DNA of 64,000 bases from Mesorhizobium japonicum MAFF 303099 (GTDB lineage Bacteria; Pseudomonadota; Alphaproteobacteria; Rhizobiales; Rhizobiaceae): positions 2,294,001 through 2,358,000 of the forward strand of contig NC_002678.2 of NCBI RefSeq assembly GCF_000009625.1. The letters run 5' to 3'. The stretch's first letter is position 1. Each line of letters begins with the position of its first letter. The translations under genes and the position numbers were made by a program. The notes under the pieces were generated by a model. That model was not told the DNA's origin. It did not search any database and worked only from the letters and a program-made list of their open reading frames with translations. Positions 35,377 through 43,796 of the stretch are shown one piece after another.

Positions 35377-37056
35377 TCAGGCCTGATAGGTGACCTTGCC
35401 ACCGCAAATCGTCGTCACCGGGCGCACCTTGTGCAGATGGGCCGGCGCCGTCTTCTCGATATCGGCCGACAGAACCACAAGATCGGCCATATAGCCTGAT
35501 TTCAGCGTGCCCTTGCGGTGTTCGGCGAATTCGGCATAGGCGCCCTCGACCGTGTAGGCGGCCAGCGATTCCTGCAGCGAAAAACTCTGGTCCGGGTCGC
35601 TGTCTGCCCATGGTTTGCGCATCACTGCCGCCTGAATGCCCAGGATCGGGTCGATCGGCGACACCGGCCAATCCGAGGCGAAGACGACATGCGCGCCGGC
35701 ATTCTTCAGGGTCCGCCAGGCATAGCTCAGCGGCCAGCGGGCCGGCCCGATGCGCGACACTGTCGGCTCCAGCGGGAAATCCATGGCGCCGGGCGGATGC
35801 GGCGGCTGCATCGAGGCGATGACGCCGAGTTCGGCGAAGCGCGGCACGTCCGCGGTGGTGGTGACCTCGATATGTTCGACGCGGTGACGGCTGTCGCGTT
35901 TGCCATTGGCCTTTTGCGCCGCCTCGTAGCCGTCGAGCACCGCACGCACCGCGCCGTCGCCGATCGAGTGGACCGCCATCTGCAGACCGCGCTTGTCGAC
36001 GGCAACGGCAAGATCGGCGAACTGCTGCGGCGTGAACAGCGGTTCGCCCACCCAGTCGGTACGGTCGGCGTAGGGCTCGACCATGACGGCCGTCCAGGAA
36101 TCGAGCACGCCGTCATAGAACACCTTGACCATGCCGCACGACAGCCACTCGCTGTTGTAGCGCTCGGTCATGACCGATGCCTTGTCGAGCATGTCGAGCG
36201 TCATGAAATTCTTGTAGTGGAACGGGATCTGCACGCGGCAGGGCAAGCCTTCCTCGGCGTCGATCTCGGCCAGCAATTCGAGCTGGTAGAGATTGCCGTC
36301 CATGTTCTGGATGGAGGTGATGCCGTGGCGCGCGCACCAGGCGAGGCCGCGTCGCATGATGTCGCGGTCGGCGGCGCGTTCGGTGGCCGACGGCATCGGA
36401 TCCGGCTCGCCACCGGTCGCCAGCCCCAGCCGCACCCGGCCCTCTCCGGCAAGATCGAGCACCGGGCCGAAGGCCTCGCCCTCGCGCAATTCGCCGGCTG
36501 CCAGGCCATCGTCGCCCATGACGATTTCGTTGCCCGGACCAAGCGCGCGGCCATGCAGTATGCCGGCCATCTCCAGCGCCTTGGTGTTGGCCCACATCGT
36601 GTGGTGATCGGGCGCGGCCATGCAGAACGGGCGATCCGGCAGGATGGCATCGAGATGATGGCGCGTCACCCGCTCGTCGTCGAGCACGGTGTAGTCGACG
36701 CCCTGCCCGACCAGCATTTTCGCCTCGGGCTTGGTCGACGCATAGTCGCGGATTACCTGTTTCAGCGCCTCGAAGCCATGGACACCGCCAAGCTGAAGAT
36801 GCGCGAGCTCGGCCCCTCCCGAGAACAGATGCATATGGGCTTCGATGAAACCGGGCAGGACCGAACCGCCCTTGGCGTCGATCACCTGTGTGGCCGTTCC
36901 CTCGAGTTCTTCGATGGCGGCGCGGCTGCCAACGGCGATGATGGCGCCATCCTTGACGGCAACGGCCTCGGCTGCGGGATTGCCACCGTCCATGGTCAGC
37001 ACACGACCGTTGATGACGATCAGATCCGCATTGTGACCCGTACCCGTAGCAGACAT
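35377..37056 (-). CDS. YtcJ-like metal-dependent amidohydrolase
   Basis: A 559-residue amidohydrolase of the YtcJ/AmiF-like group. The N-terminal beta-sandwich begins ADLIVINGRVLTMD; the metal site HxH is in GFIEAHMHLFSGGAEL; other ligands are in MAVHSIGDGAVRAVLDG, HRVEHIEV and FASDWPVSPIDP; and the C-terminus returns to the sandwich with GTLKSGYMADLVVLSADI. These enzymes hydrolyse amides, including formamides and acylated amines. GGAG lies eight bases before the chosen ATG at 37056. Divergent from the TetR gene and upstream of the polyamine importer, it probably acts on an imported amide. Confidence 0.8.
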   Translation of the reverse strand: MSATGTGHNADLIVINGRVLTMDGGNPAAEAVAVKDGAIIAVGSRAAIEELEGTATQVIDAKGGSVLPGFIEAHMHLFSGGAELAHLQLGGVHGFEALKQVIRDYASTKPEAKMLVGQGVDYTVLDDERVTRHHLDAILPDRPFCMAAPDHHTMWANTKALEMAGILHGRALGPGNEIVMGDDGLAAGELREGEAFGPVLDLAGEGRVRLGLATGGEPDPMPSATERAADRDIMRRGLAWCARHGITSIQNMDGNLYQLELLAEIDAEEGLPCRVQIPFHYKNFMTLDMLDKASVMTERYNSEWLSCGMVKVFYDGVLDSWTAVMVEPYADRTDWVGEPLFTPQQFADLAVAVDKRGLQMAVHSIGDGAVRAVLDGYEAAQKANGKRDSRHRVEHIEVTTTADVPRFAELGVIASMQPPHPPGAMDFPLEPTVSRIGPARWPLSYAWRTLKNAGAHVVFASDWPVSPIDPILGIQAAVMRKPWADSDPDQSFSLQESLAAYTVEGAYAEFAEHRKGTLKSGYMADLVVLSADIEKTAPAHLHKVRPVTTICGGKVTYQA

Positions 37057-37182
37057 CGCGACTCCGCGCTTTTGATGACCGACTGAGACCGACAGCCCTG
37101 CGCTCAACGGCCTGCCACTCCACCGGAGCGGCGCCACGGAACAAAAAACGATGCCAGTCCGCTGCCTTCGAAATTCCCCTTG

Positions 37183-37207
37183 TTATCCCTAGGGACAGCG
37201 TGGATAA
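37183..37207. promoter_or_regulatory. Candidate operator in the amidohydrolase/TetR divergent spacer
   Basis: TTATCC (37183-37188) and GGATAA (37202-37207) form an inverted repeat with 13 bases between, in the region shared by the two divergent genes. The size suits a TetR-family dimer. No second copy was found, so the assignment is tentative. Confidence 0.3.
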
Positions 37208-37315
37208 AGAATGCGACTGATTATTCGCGTTTGTCAACATGCGGATTTTAGAATGTATTGTGGACAGGATCCTGCGCCTGTGTTGGGACCAGGCGGGGAA
37301 CGAGGACATCGAGCA

Positions 37316-37969
37316 GTGAAGCGCAGTCTCGACCGCAAAACCAGGATAGCGCTCGAGCCGCGCAAGCAGCCGCGGCAGCAACGGTCGAGCAAGGTTGTCG
37401 ACCGTATCCTCGACGCGGCGCTGATCTTGACGCGGGAGCAAGGAACCAGGACGCCGACGACGCTCGCCATTGCGCAGCGCGCGGGCCTCTCGGTCGGTTC
37501 GGTCTATCAATACTTTCCCAACAAGGAAGCCATTCTTCTGGATCTCGCCCGGCGCTGGCTGTCCTCCTTTCCCGAGGTGATCGAGAGGCGCATCAAGGTC
37601 CCCCGACCCACCAACCGCGAAGAATTCCGGCGCGAAGTGCGCAAGCTCTTCATCGACACGTCCAGCATCTATCTCGAGAACGCCACACTGATGCCGGTGA
37701 TCGAGGCCATTTCCGGCAACGCCGATCTCAGGCCGATCCAGGACGAATATGACGAGCAGATCATCGCGCTTTACGCCGCCTGGCTGCGGCATGTGAATCC
37801 TGCTCTCGAAGACAAGATCGCCAAACGGCTCGGCCTTGTGATGATGGAGGTCGGGCACGCCTGCCGGCTGGTCGGACTGAAGCGAGATCGCAGGACATAC
37901 AACCTCATCGAGGACGATGTCGAAGCCATGTGGCTCGCCCTTGTGAACCCCTATCTCAACCTTGACTGA
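37316..37969 (+). CDS. TetR-family regulator of the polyamine locus
   Basis: A 217-residue repressor-type protein. The TetR helix-turn-helix is plain: VVDRILDAALILTREQG, TTLAIAQRAGLSVGSVYQYFPNKEAILLDLA in pieces such as IAQRAGLSVGSVYQYF. The C-terminal ligand domain is unremarkable. The GTG at 37316 follows CGAGGAC by 8 bases and gives an N-terminus of normal length; the frame is open back to 37211 with an ATG at 37253. Its position between the divergent amidohydrolase/importer operon and the acetylpolyamine amidohydrolase gene suggests that it controls both. Confidence 0.78.
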   Translation: MKRSLDRKTRIALEPRKQPRQQRSSKVVDRILDAALILTREQGTRTPTTLAIAQRAGLSVGSVYQYFPNKEAILLDLARRWLSSFPEVIERRIKVPRPTNREEFRREVRKLFIDTSSIYLENATLMPVIEAISGNADLRPIQDEYDEQIIALYAAWLRHVNPALEDKIAKRLGLVMMEVGHACRLVGLKRDRRTYNLIEDDVEAMWLALVNPYLNLD

Positions 37970-37991
37970 TTGCGCATTTCGAGAGGAATTT

Positions 37992-39023
37992 ATGAAGACT
38001 GTCTATTCGCCGCTTCATGCTGGCCATGCCGGCCAGATGGAACTGGTCACCTCAGCCATCGTGCCGGGTTTTGAAAAGCCCTCGCGGGCCGAATTCATCA
38101 AGGCACGGGTCGAAAGCGAGAACCTCGGTCCGATCGTCCTGCCGCTCGAGCACGACCTTGCCGCCGCCAAGCGCATCCACAAATCAGACTATGTCGACTT
38201 CCTGCCGACGGTCTGGCCGCAATGGGTGGCCTCCGGTCACGAGGGCACGGCCATGCCCTTCACCTGGCCGACGCGCGGCCTGCGCGGCGACGTGCCGCCA
38301 AAGCGCGTCGACGCGCTGCTCGGCTACTATTCCTTCGACGCCGGCGCCACCTTCGTCGAAGGCACCTGGGCCGCGATCAAATCGTCCTATGACGTGGCGC
38401 TGACCGCGGCCGGCCTGGTCAAGGGCGGCGAGAGGTCGGCCTTCGCGCTCTGCCGCCCGCCGGGCCACCATGCCGGCGCCGGCTTCATGGGCGGCTACTG
38501 CTACATCAACAACGCCGCCGTCGCCGCGCAGTGGTTCCTCGACCAGGGCGCCAAACGCATCTCCATCCTCGATGTCGACTACCACCATGGCAACGGCACG
38601 CAGGAAATCTTCTACGACCGCGCCGACGTGCAGGTCCTCAACCTGCATGGTGATCCCCTGGTCGAATACCCGTTCTTCCTCGGCCATGCCGATGAACGCG
38701 GCGCGGGCGACGGCGAAGGCTTCAACATCAACTATCCCATGCCGTTCGGCACCGACTGGGACGCCTGGAACGCCTCGCTGGAGGATGCCTGCGGCAAGCT
38801 CGCCGCCTACGCGCCCGACATCGTCATCGTCTCGCTCGGCGTCGACACCTTCGAGAAGGACCCGATCAGCCAGTTCAAGCTGACAAGCCCTGACTATCCC
38901 AAGATCGGCCGCCGCATCGCCAAGCTCGGCCTGCCGACCTTGTTCGTCATGGAAGGCGGCTATGCCGTCGAGGAGATCGGCATCAACGCCGTCGGCGTGC
39001 TGACCGGTTTCGAGGACCGCTAG
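37992..39023 (+). CDS. Histone-deacetylase-like acetylpolyamine amidohydrolase
   Basis: A 343-residue zinc deacetylase of the arginase/HDAC superfamily. Catalytic motifs: CRPPGHHAGAGFMGGYCYINNAA (tandem His charge relay), ILDVDYHHGNGTQEIFY (zinc Asp and His) and LGVDTFEKDPIS (second zinc Asp). The N-terminus MKTVYSPLHAGH and overall length match bacterial acetylpolyamine amidohydrolases, which remove acetyl groups from acetyl-putrescine or acetyl-spermidine. GAGAGGA lies four bases before the ATG. It begins 22 bases after the TetR gene and sits opposite the polyamine importer, so the context agrees with the family. Confidence 0.85.
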   Translation: MKTVYSPLHAGHAGQMELVTSAIVPGFEKPSRAEFIKARVESENLGPIVLPLEHDLAAAKRIHKSDYVDFLPTVWPQWVASGHEGTAMPFTWPTRGLRGDVPPKRVDALLGYYSFDAGATFVEGTWAAIKSSYDVALTAAGLVKGGERSAFALCRPPGHHAGAGFMGGYCYINNAAVAAQWFLDQGAKRISILDVDYHHGNGTQEIFYDRADVQVLNLHGDPLVEYPFFLGHADERGAGDGEGFNINYPMPFGTDWDAWNASLEDACGKLAAYAPDIVIVSLGVDTFEKDPISQFKLTSPDYPKIGRRIAKLGLPTLFVMEGGYAVEEIGINAVGVLTGFEDR

Positions 39024-39046
39024 GCCTGCTCGCAAACCCAGAGCGG

Positions 39047-39075
39047 AAAAAAGGGCGGCATATCAGCCCTTTTTT
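39047..39075. terminator. Bidirectional terminator
   Basis: AAAAAAGGGC (39047-39056) and GCCCTTTTTT (39066-39075) form a 10-bp stem with a 9-nt loop, A-rich on one side and T-rich on the other. It lies between the converging acetylpolyamine amidohydrolase and TMEM43-like genes and serves both. Confidence 0.85.
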
Positions 39076-39080
39076 GCAAA

Positions 39081-40274
39081 CTATGTTGCGGTGCCGGTGC
39101 TCGGCGTGGCCATCGGTGCGGCTGCCTTGCGTGAGCGGCCGAGATAATAGACCGCCGCCGCCGCGATGACGCCGGTCGCCAATATGCCTGCCGCCAGAAC
39201 CGGCCGATACCAGAACCAGGCAATCGCGATCGTCGTCGTGCCGACCAGGATCGCCAGGAAGAAGGCGATGATTCCGGTTCCCATCCGCGCCATGCTGCCG
39301 AGGAACGGGATGACGTCGAGGATCACGCCGATCGGACTGAGGAACAGGGCAAAGCCGATGGTCAGCAGCAAAAGGCCGCCGGCGCGCAGCAGCCAGGTGA
39401 TCAGCGTGTTGGCGCTCACCGCCTCGGCGAACATCTTGTCGGCCGGCACGTTGCCGGTATCGACCATCAGCAGCGCATCGCCCGCTTGGGTCTGGTAAGG
39501 TTCGAAGCGGCTGCCGGCCTGCCGCGCCACAATGCTGACCACGCCGAGCGGCGCCAGTTCGTAGCCGATGCGGTAGTCGCCCAATGCGGGCGTCGTGTTG
39601 TCGTTGCCGAGATAGATCCTGCCGTCGACGATGCTGAGCGGCTTCGTGCCCGTGTAGGCGGCCTTGATCGTCGCCGACTGATTGGCCGACAGCGAATATG
39701 CCTTGTCGCCATCGATGCGGTCGAGCACCGGCGTATCAAGATCGAAGGCGACGAGCTTGCCCTGCGGAATCTGGAAGACGCGGCTGTGGATCGCCATTGG
39801 CGGGTTCTGATGGCCGTCCGGCTTCTTGAAGTCCGACGAATCGATCTGGCTGTCGTCCCACACTTTCGAATAGCTGTAGGTGGTCTCCGTCTCCTCGCCG
39901 CCGCCAAGCTTCTTGGTGGTCTCGGATTTGGACTCCTCCTTCCACTGGTACATCTCGACGCTGCGCGACAGCCGCAGTCCTTGCGCGGCGATGCCGAAAT
40001 CCGGATCCGACAGGCTGCCATCGGCCGTCACCGGCCCGCTGACATGCACCAGCCTGCCGTCATTGCCGGCATCGACGCTGTCGGCGTTGATCGCGACCAC
40101 GGCGCCGGCGCCTTCGGCCAGGGAGCGCGCCGTCTGCACCGCGCGGCCCTCATTCCAGAACAGCCCGATCACCATCAGCACAATCAGGAGCAGACCGAAG
40201 ATGACCCCGCCGACCGCGCGCTTGATCCGTCCGAACCACGAGACGGACGTAACTTCCCGAAATGAATCGCTCAT
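39081..40274 (-). CDS. TMEM43 (LUMA) family membrane protein
   Basis: A 397-residue membrane protein. One hydrophobic segment is near the N-terminus (VIFGLLLIVLMVIGLFW, residues about 24-40), followed by a large domain of about 260 residues with the family landmarks WNEGRAV, GPV and YQWKEE, and then three or four membrane segments close to the C-terminus (LLLLTIGFALFLSPIGVILDVIPFLG; GIIAFFLAILVGTTTIAIAWFWY). This is the layout of TMEM43, first known from the inner nuclear membrane of animals; bacterial members have no assigned role. GGGGGAAACG precedes the ATG. It is a single-gene unit between the polyamine locus and the flagellar genes. Confidence 0.75.
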   Translation of the reverse strand: MSDSFREVTSVSWFGRIKRAVGGVIFGLLLIVLMVIGLFWNEGRAVQTARSLAEGAGAVVAINADSVDAGNDGRLVHVSGPVTADGSLSDPDFGIAAQGLRLSRSVEMYQWKEESKSETTKKLGGGEETETTYSYSKVWDDSQIDSSDFKKPDGHQNPPMAIHSRVFQIPQGKLVAFDLDTPVLDRIDGDKAYSLSANQSATIKAAYTGTKPLSIVDGRIYLGNDNTTPALGDYRIGYELAPLGVVSIVARQAGSRFEPYQTQAGDALLMVDTGNVPADKMFAEAVSANTLITWLLRAGGLLLLTIGFALFLSPIGVILDVIPFLGSMARMGTGIIAFFLAILVGTTTIAIAWFWYRPVLAAGILATGVIAAAAVYYLGRSRKAAAPMATPSTGTAT

Positions 40275-40779
40275 CGTTTCCCCCGAAACAAAAGATGCCA
40301 GGAGCCCGCATGGCACTGCTGCCGACGACCGCGGCCGTAACGCAGCTACGAACTCCATTGCCGAAGGTGCCCACCCCTTCAGCACTTGCGAATCTATCGC
40401 ATCGGGCGGAGCGCGGATATGGCCGGCTTGCGCAGTCCCGGGATTTTCACACGCTCGAAGGCCGCGAAAATCGGCCTCTGAGTCGCACGCGAGTCCGCCG
40501 GATTCGATTTTGTCAAATCGCGTTTGATGTCGGATTCATCTGCGGGTAGATTAGACCCGAATCAGCCGGTCCTCGGGGGGCGCGGCGACCACCCAAAGTC
40601 TCACGTTCCGGAATCTTCCGGCGCCAGACGCGGATGTCTTCGCGTTCCCTCAATGGATTCCGTCTGGTTGGGCGCGGCCCCGCGCCTCGTGTGTGTCTCG
40701 TAAAAGTAACGCGTTTTCGGGTTCGGCGGCTGGCCTCCAGCATCCGGACGGCAGAAACGATTCCGGCCAAAAGCAACAA
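40275..40779. other. 505-bp spacer before visN
   Basis: No convincing gene was found here. It must hold the promoter of the TMEM43-like gene (left end) and the promoter and leader of the flagellar master regulators (right end). A GTG-started extension of the visN frame back to 40693 is open, but has no better ribosome site. No sigma-54 promoter or clear operator repeat could be picked out by eye. Confidence 0.5.
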
Positions 40780-41490
40780 ATGAGCAGTCCCGCCGCGCTT
40801 CTTCAATCCGACACATTGGGCTCGCGCCTGACGTCGCGCGGCGATCTGACCAGCTTCTTCATGGAGCTGACCGCCGAGATCGGCGCCGACAGTTACATGC
40901 TGGTCGCCATCGTCCACGACCAGGATCGCAACGACGCGCGCATCGTCTCCTCGAACTGGATCTTCGACGCCATCGAACTGATCGGCAAGCGGCTGATCGC
41001 CAGCCTTGCCCAGGGGGCCCTCACGGTCGCGCCCGGTATCCGGCCTAGACCGCTGGTGGCCGCGCGGGCCCCCGATGCCGACGGGCTGGTCTCCGGCGAA
41101 GAGGCCCGCCTTCTCGACGTGCTCGGCCACGCCGAGATCTATTCGTTGCGGCTGAATGTCGGCCGCCAGCGTCTGTTCGCCCTGTTCTCGGCGGCGACAT
41201 CAGGCCAGATCGATCAGCCGGCGCTGATGAAGGCGCAGTTGAAATGCTGCTACGCGCTCTCGCATATCCCGCAGCTGATCGCCGCCGCCGCCATGCAGGA
41301 TCCGCTCTCCGATCGCGAGCGCGAATGCCTGTTCTGGGTCTCGGAAGGCAAGACCACCGATGAGGTGGCGGTCATCCTTGGCGTCTCCTCCAACACCGTC
41401 AACAGCTACATCACCCACGCCATCCAGAAATTCGCGGCCAGCAACCGTGCGATGGCCATCGCCACGGCGATCAGGAGTGGCATCATTTGA
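40780..41490 (+). CDS. visN: LuxR-type flagellar master regulator VisN
   Basis: A 236-residue protein with a ligand-binding-like N-terminal domain and a C-terminal LuxR helix-turn-helix (LSDRERECLFWVSEGKTTDEVAVIL, SSNTVNSYITHAIQKF). In rhizobia VisN and VisR form a heterodimer at the top of the flagellar and chemotaxis hierarchy and activate rem. The ATG at 40780 has only a weak ribosome site; GTG at 40693 would add 29 residues. The gene is coupled to visR by a 4-base overlap and opens the flagellar region, as in Sinorhizobium. Confidence 0.85.
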   Translation: MSSPAALLQSDTLGSRLTSRGDLTSFFMELTAEIGADSYMLVAIVHDQDRNDARIVSSNWIFDAIELIGKRLIASLAQGALTVAPGIRPRPLVAARAPDADGLVSGEEARLLDVLGHAEIYSLRLNVGRQRLFALFSAATSGQIDQPALMKAQLKCCYALSHIPQLIAAAAMQDPLSDRERECLFWVSEGKTTDEVAVILGVSSNTVNSYITHAIQKFAASNRAMAIATAIRSGII

Positions 41491-42257
41491 AACACGCCGA
41501 CATCAAGGACACCGCGGAGGCCCTTTTCAACGAGCAGCGCAGCCCCTTCGGGGCTTTCTCGCTCAGTTCTGAAACACACCACGCCGTCACCATTCCTGAC
41601 GCCGTGCGCCGCTGCCGCTGGATATCAGTTGACATCAACGCCTCGGCCTTCGGCCTGTATTTCGTCAGCCCGTCGCCGGAGCGGGCCCGGCTGGTGCCGT
41701 GTTTCGATTCCGACTATCCCGGCATTGCCGTGGCGACGAAGTTCATCGCGGGCGCCAATGGCGAGGAGATCGTGCGCCACACCCACAACTCGACGGAGCC
41801 ACGCTGGTGGACCGATGACGGCTTGGCCGCCATGGCCGAGATGTTTGGCAACCTTGCCTGGACCGCGCAACTATCGCCCCTGGCACCCGGCACCAGCGGC
41901 ATTGCCTTTCCCGTCCACGCCGATCGCGGTCAATGCGGCCTTGTCGTCTTCCTGGGATCGAAGATGGCGCTGCCGCAGGATGCGCTCTACGAAATCCACG
42001 CCCGCTGCTTTTCCCTGTTCGCCGCTGTCGCGCGTATCCGTCCGAGCGATGCCGGCAGGATGCGTGCCATCTCCAAGCGCGAACTCGAATGCCTGAAGCT
42101 GACCGCCAACGGCAACACCAGCGAGGAGATCGCACGGCTCCTGAAGCTGTCGGTCCACACGGCCAACCAGTACCTGACCCAGTCGACGCAGAAACTCAAC
42201 GCCGTCAACCGCAACCAGGCGGTCGCCAAGGCGCTGCGGCTGGGCCTGATCGAGTAA
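41487..42257 (+). CDS. visR: LuxR-type flagellar master regulator VisR
   Basis: A 256-residue partner of VisN. The N-terminal domain is autoinducer-binding-like (WISVDINASAFGLYFVSP, RWWTDDGLAAMAEMFG) and the C-terminal LuxR domain reads AISKRELECLKLTANGNTSEEIARLLKLSVHTANQYLTQ in pieces such as SKRELECLKLTANGNTSEE. The start is TTG at 41487, embedded in the visN stop (TTGA), so translation depends on visN and keeps the two in balance. Confidence 0.85.
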   Translation: MKHADIKDTAEALFNEQRSPFGAFSLSSETHHAVTIPDAVRRCRWISVDINASAFGLYFVSPSPERARLVPCFDSDYPGIAVATKFIAGANGEEIVRHTHNSTEPRWWTDDGLAAMAEMFGNLAWTAQLSPLAPGTSGIAFPVHADRGQCGLVVFLGSKMALPQDALYEIHARCFSLFAAVARIRPSDAGRMRAISKRELECLKLTANGNTSEEIARLLKLSVHTANQYLTQSTQKLNAVNRNQAVAKALRLGLIE

Positions 42258-42279
42258 CAGCTGCCGCCTGACAGGGCGT

Positions 42280-42714
42280 TCAAAAGGCCATAGGCTCGAC
42301 CTTGCGGATCCGGGCCTGTTCGATCACCGCCTCCAGCAGCGCCGTATTGTGCTCGGGGTCCTCGCCGGGCTTTTCGAACGACACGTAATTGACCGCGACC
42401 GAATTGCCGGCCTCGCTCAGCGTCAGCTGAAAATAGACGGTCACCCCGGGTGGCCTGAGCTCGAGGTCGAGCACGATGCGCGGAGTGCCGCTCCAGTCGA
42501 CATGCGCCTCGCCGCCATGGCCGAGTTTGAGCGTGCCCGGCATGAAGAACAGCTCCACCGCTGAATCGACCAGATCCGATAGGCAAGCGAAATGCTCAAG
42601 CCGGATGAAGGCGATGTAGTCGGCGACATCGATCAATCTCAGTTCGCCAACCACCTGCTCGATGGCGCTGGCGACGATGATCTCGCGGGATTTTGCGTGT
42701 GGTTGGCGGTTCAT
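42280..42714 (-). CDS. Unknown protein coupled to flhB
   Basis: A 144-residue acidic, soluble-looking protein without signal or membrane segment. I do not recognise a domain. Segments such as FMPGTLKLGHGGEAHVDW, PRIVLDLELRPPGVTVYFQLTL and AVNYVSFEKPGEDPEHN suggest a beta-rich fold. It overlaps the flhB stop by 4 bases (ATGA), and is thus the last gene of the motA-fliM-fliN-fliG-flhB operon. A role in flagellar assembly or its control is inferred only from this coupling. Confidence 0.65.
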   Translation of the reverse strand: MNRQPHAKSREIIVASAIEQVVGELRLIDVADYIAFIRLEHFACLSDLVDSAVELFFMPGTLKLGHGGEAHVDWSGTPRIVLDLELRPPGVTVYFQLTLSEAGNSVAVNYVSFEKPGEDPEHNTALLEAVIEQARIRKVEPMAF

Positions 42715-43793
42715 GAAATCTGTCTGCGCTCAGCCTTTTTCGAGTAGACGATCCGCACCAGTTCGGCGACGGCCTGGTAGAATTGCGACGGGATCACATT
42801 ATCGACCGAAACTTGCTTGTACATGGAGCGGGCGAGCGCCACGTCCTCGAAGATCGGAATGTTGTGCTCCTTCGCGATCTCGCGGATTTTCAACGCCACC
42901 AGATCCTGCCCCTTGGCCACCACGAGCGGCGCCGAATCCTCGTCGCGCACATATTTCAACGCAATCGAGAAGTGGGTCGGGTTGGCGATGATCAGCGTCG
43001 CGCGCGGCACAGCCGTCATCATCCGCTTGCGCGCGCGGTCGCGTGCCAGCGAGCGCAGCCGCGACTTGACGATCGGGTCGCCCTCGGACTGCTTGAACTC
43101 GTCCTTCACCTCCTGCTTGGTCATGCGCAGGTCCTGCTTCCAGTGGAAGCGCGACCAGACAATGTCGATCGCCGCGATCAGCCCCATGACGAAGACAATC
43201 GCCACCAATATGTCGACCGCGATGCCGCGGATGACGAGGCCGAAAGCGACCGGATTGGTGATCATGCCGGCAAGCAGCTTGCTGTGATCCTCCGACAGCG
43301 TGAAGGTGAGCACGGCAATGGCGAAGCCGACCTTTGCCAAGGATTTCAGGAACTCGACCCAGCCCTGGGCACCGAACATCCGGTTCCAGCCCTTGGTGAT
43401 CGAAATGCGCGAAAGCTGTGGCCTGATCCGCTCGCCGACGAATTGCGGCATATTCTGGAGCACCGAGGCGCCGATGCCGGCGACGGTCAAAAGCACCAGC
43501 AGGCTGACGACGGCGCGGCCCACTTCCAGCATGACGATCTTGTAGAGATCAATGACATCGGTCTCGGTGTTCATCGGCCAGGCCTCGGGCTTCTCGAGGA
43601 ACATCGACAGGAACATGCCGAGGTTGATGACCGCGTCCTTGGCATAGAAGACGGTGAACACCAGTATGGCGACGAAGGAGGCGAGGATCGCGGTTTCCCT
43701 CGAATGGGGCAGCTTGCCCTGTTCGATCGTGTCGCGGACTTTCTTTTCCGTCGCCTCTTCGGTTTTGGAGTCCTTGTCGGCGGCGTCGGACAT
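42711..43793 (-). CDS. flhB: Flagellar type III export switch protein FlhB
   Basis: A 360-residue inner-membrane protein of the flagellar export gate. The N-terminal part has four membrane segments (SFVAILVFTVFYAKDAVI, AVVSLLVLLTVAGIGASVL, AIAVLTFTLS and DILVAIVFVMGLIAAIDIVW) and the cytoplasmic part contains the self-cleavage motif NPTH (residues 271-274), where FlhB switches from rod/hook to filament export. The N-terminus ATEKKVRDTIEQGKLPHSRE is typical. Three bases separate it from fliG. Confidence 0.93.
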   Translation of the reverse strand: MSDAADKDSKTEEATEKKVRDTIEQGKLPHSRETAILASFVAILVFTVFYAKDAVINLGMFLSMFLEKPEAWPMNTETDVIDLYKIVMLEVGRAVVSLLVLLTVAGIGASVLQNMPQFVGERIRPQLSRISITKGWNRMFGAQGWVEFLKSLAKVGFAIAVLTFTLSEDHSKLLAGMITNPVAFGLVIRGIAVDILVAIVFVMGLIAAIDIVWSRFHWKQDLRMTKQEVKDEFKQSEGDPIVKSRLRSLARDRARKRMMTAVPRATLIIANPTHFSIALKYVRDEDSAPLVVAKGQDLVALKIREIAKEHNIPIFEDVALARSMYKQVSVDNVIPSQFYQAVAELVRIVYSKKAERRQIS

Positions 43794-43796
43794 GCC

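Noticed and set aside
37172..37191. Resemblance to the I-SceI homing endonuclease site (TTATCCCTA core)
   Set aside because: Only part of the 18-bp site matches and there is no intron or endonuclease nearby; taken as chance.
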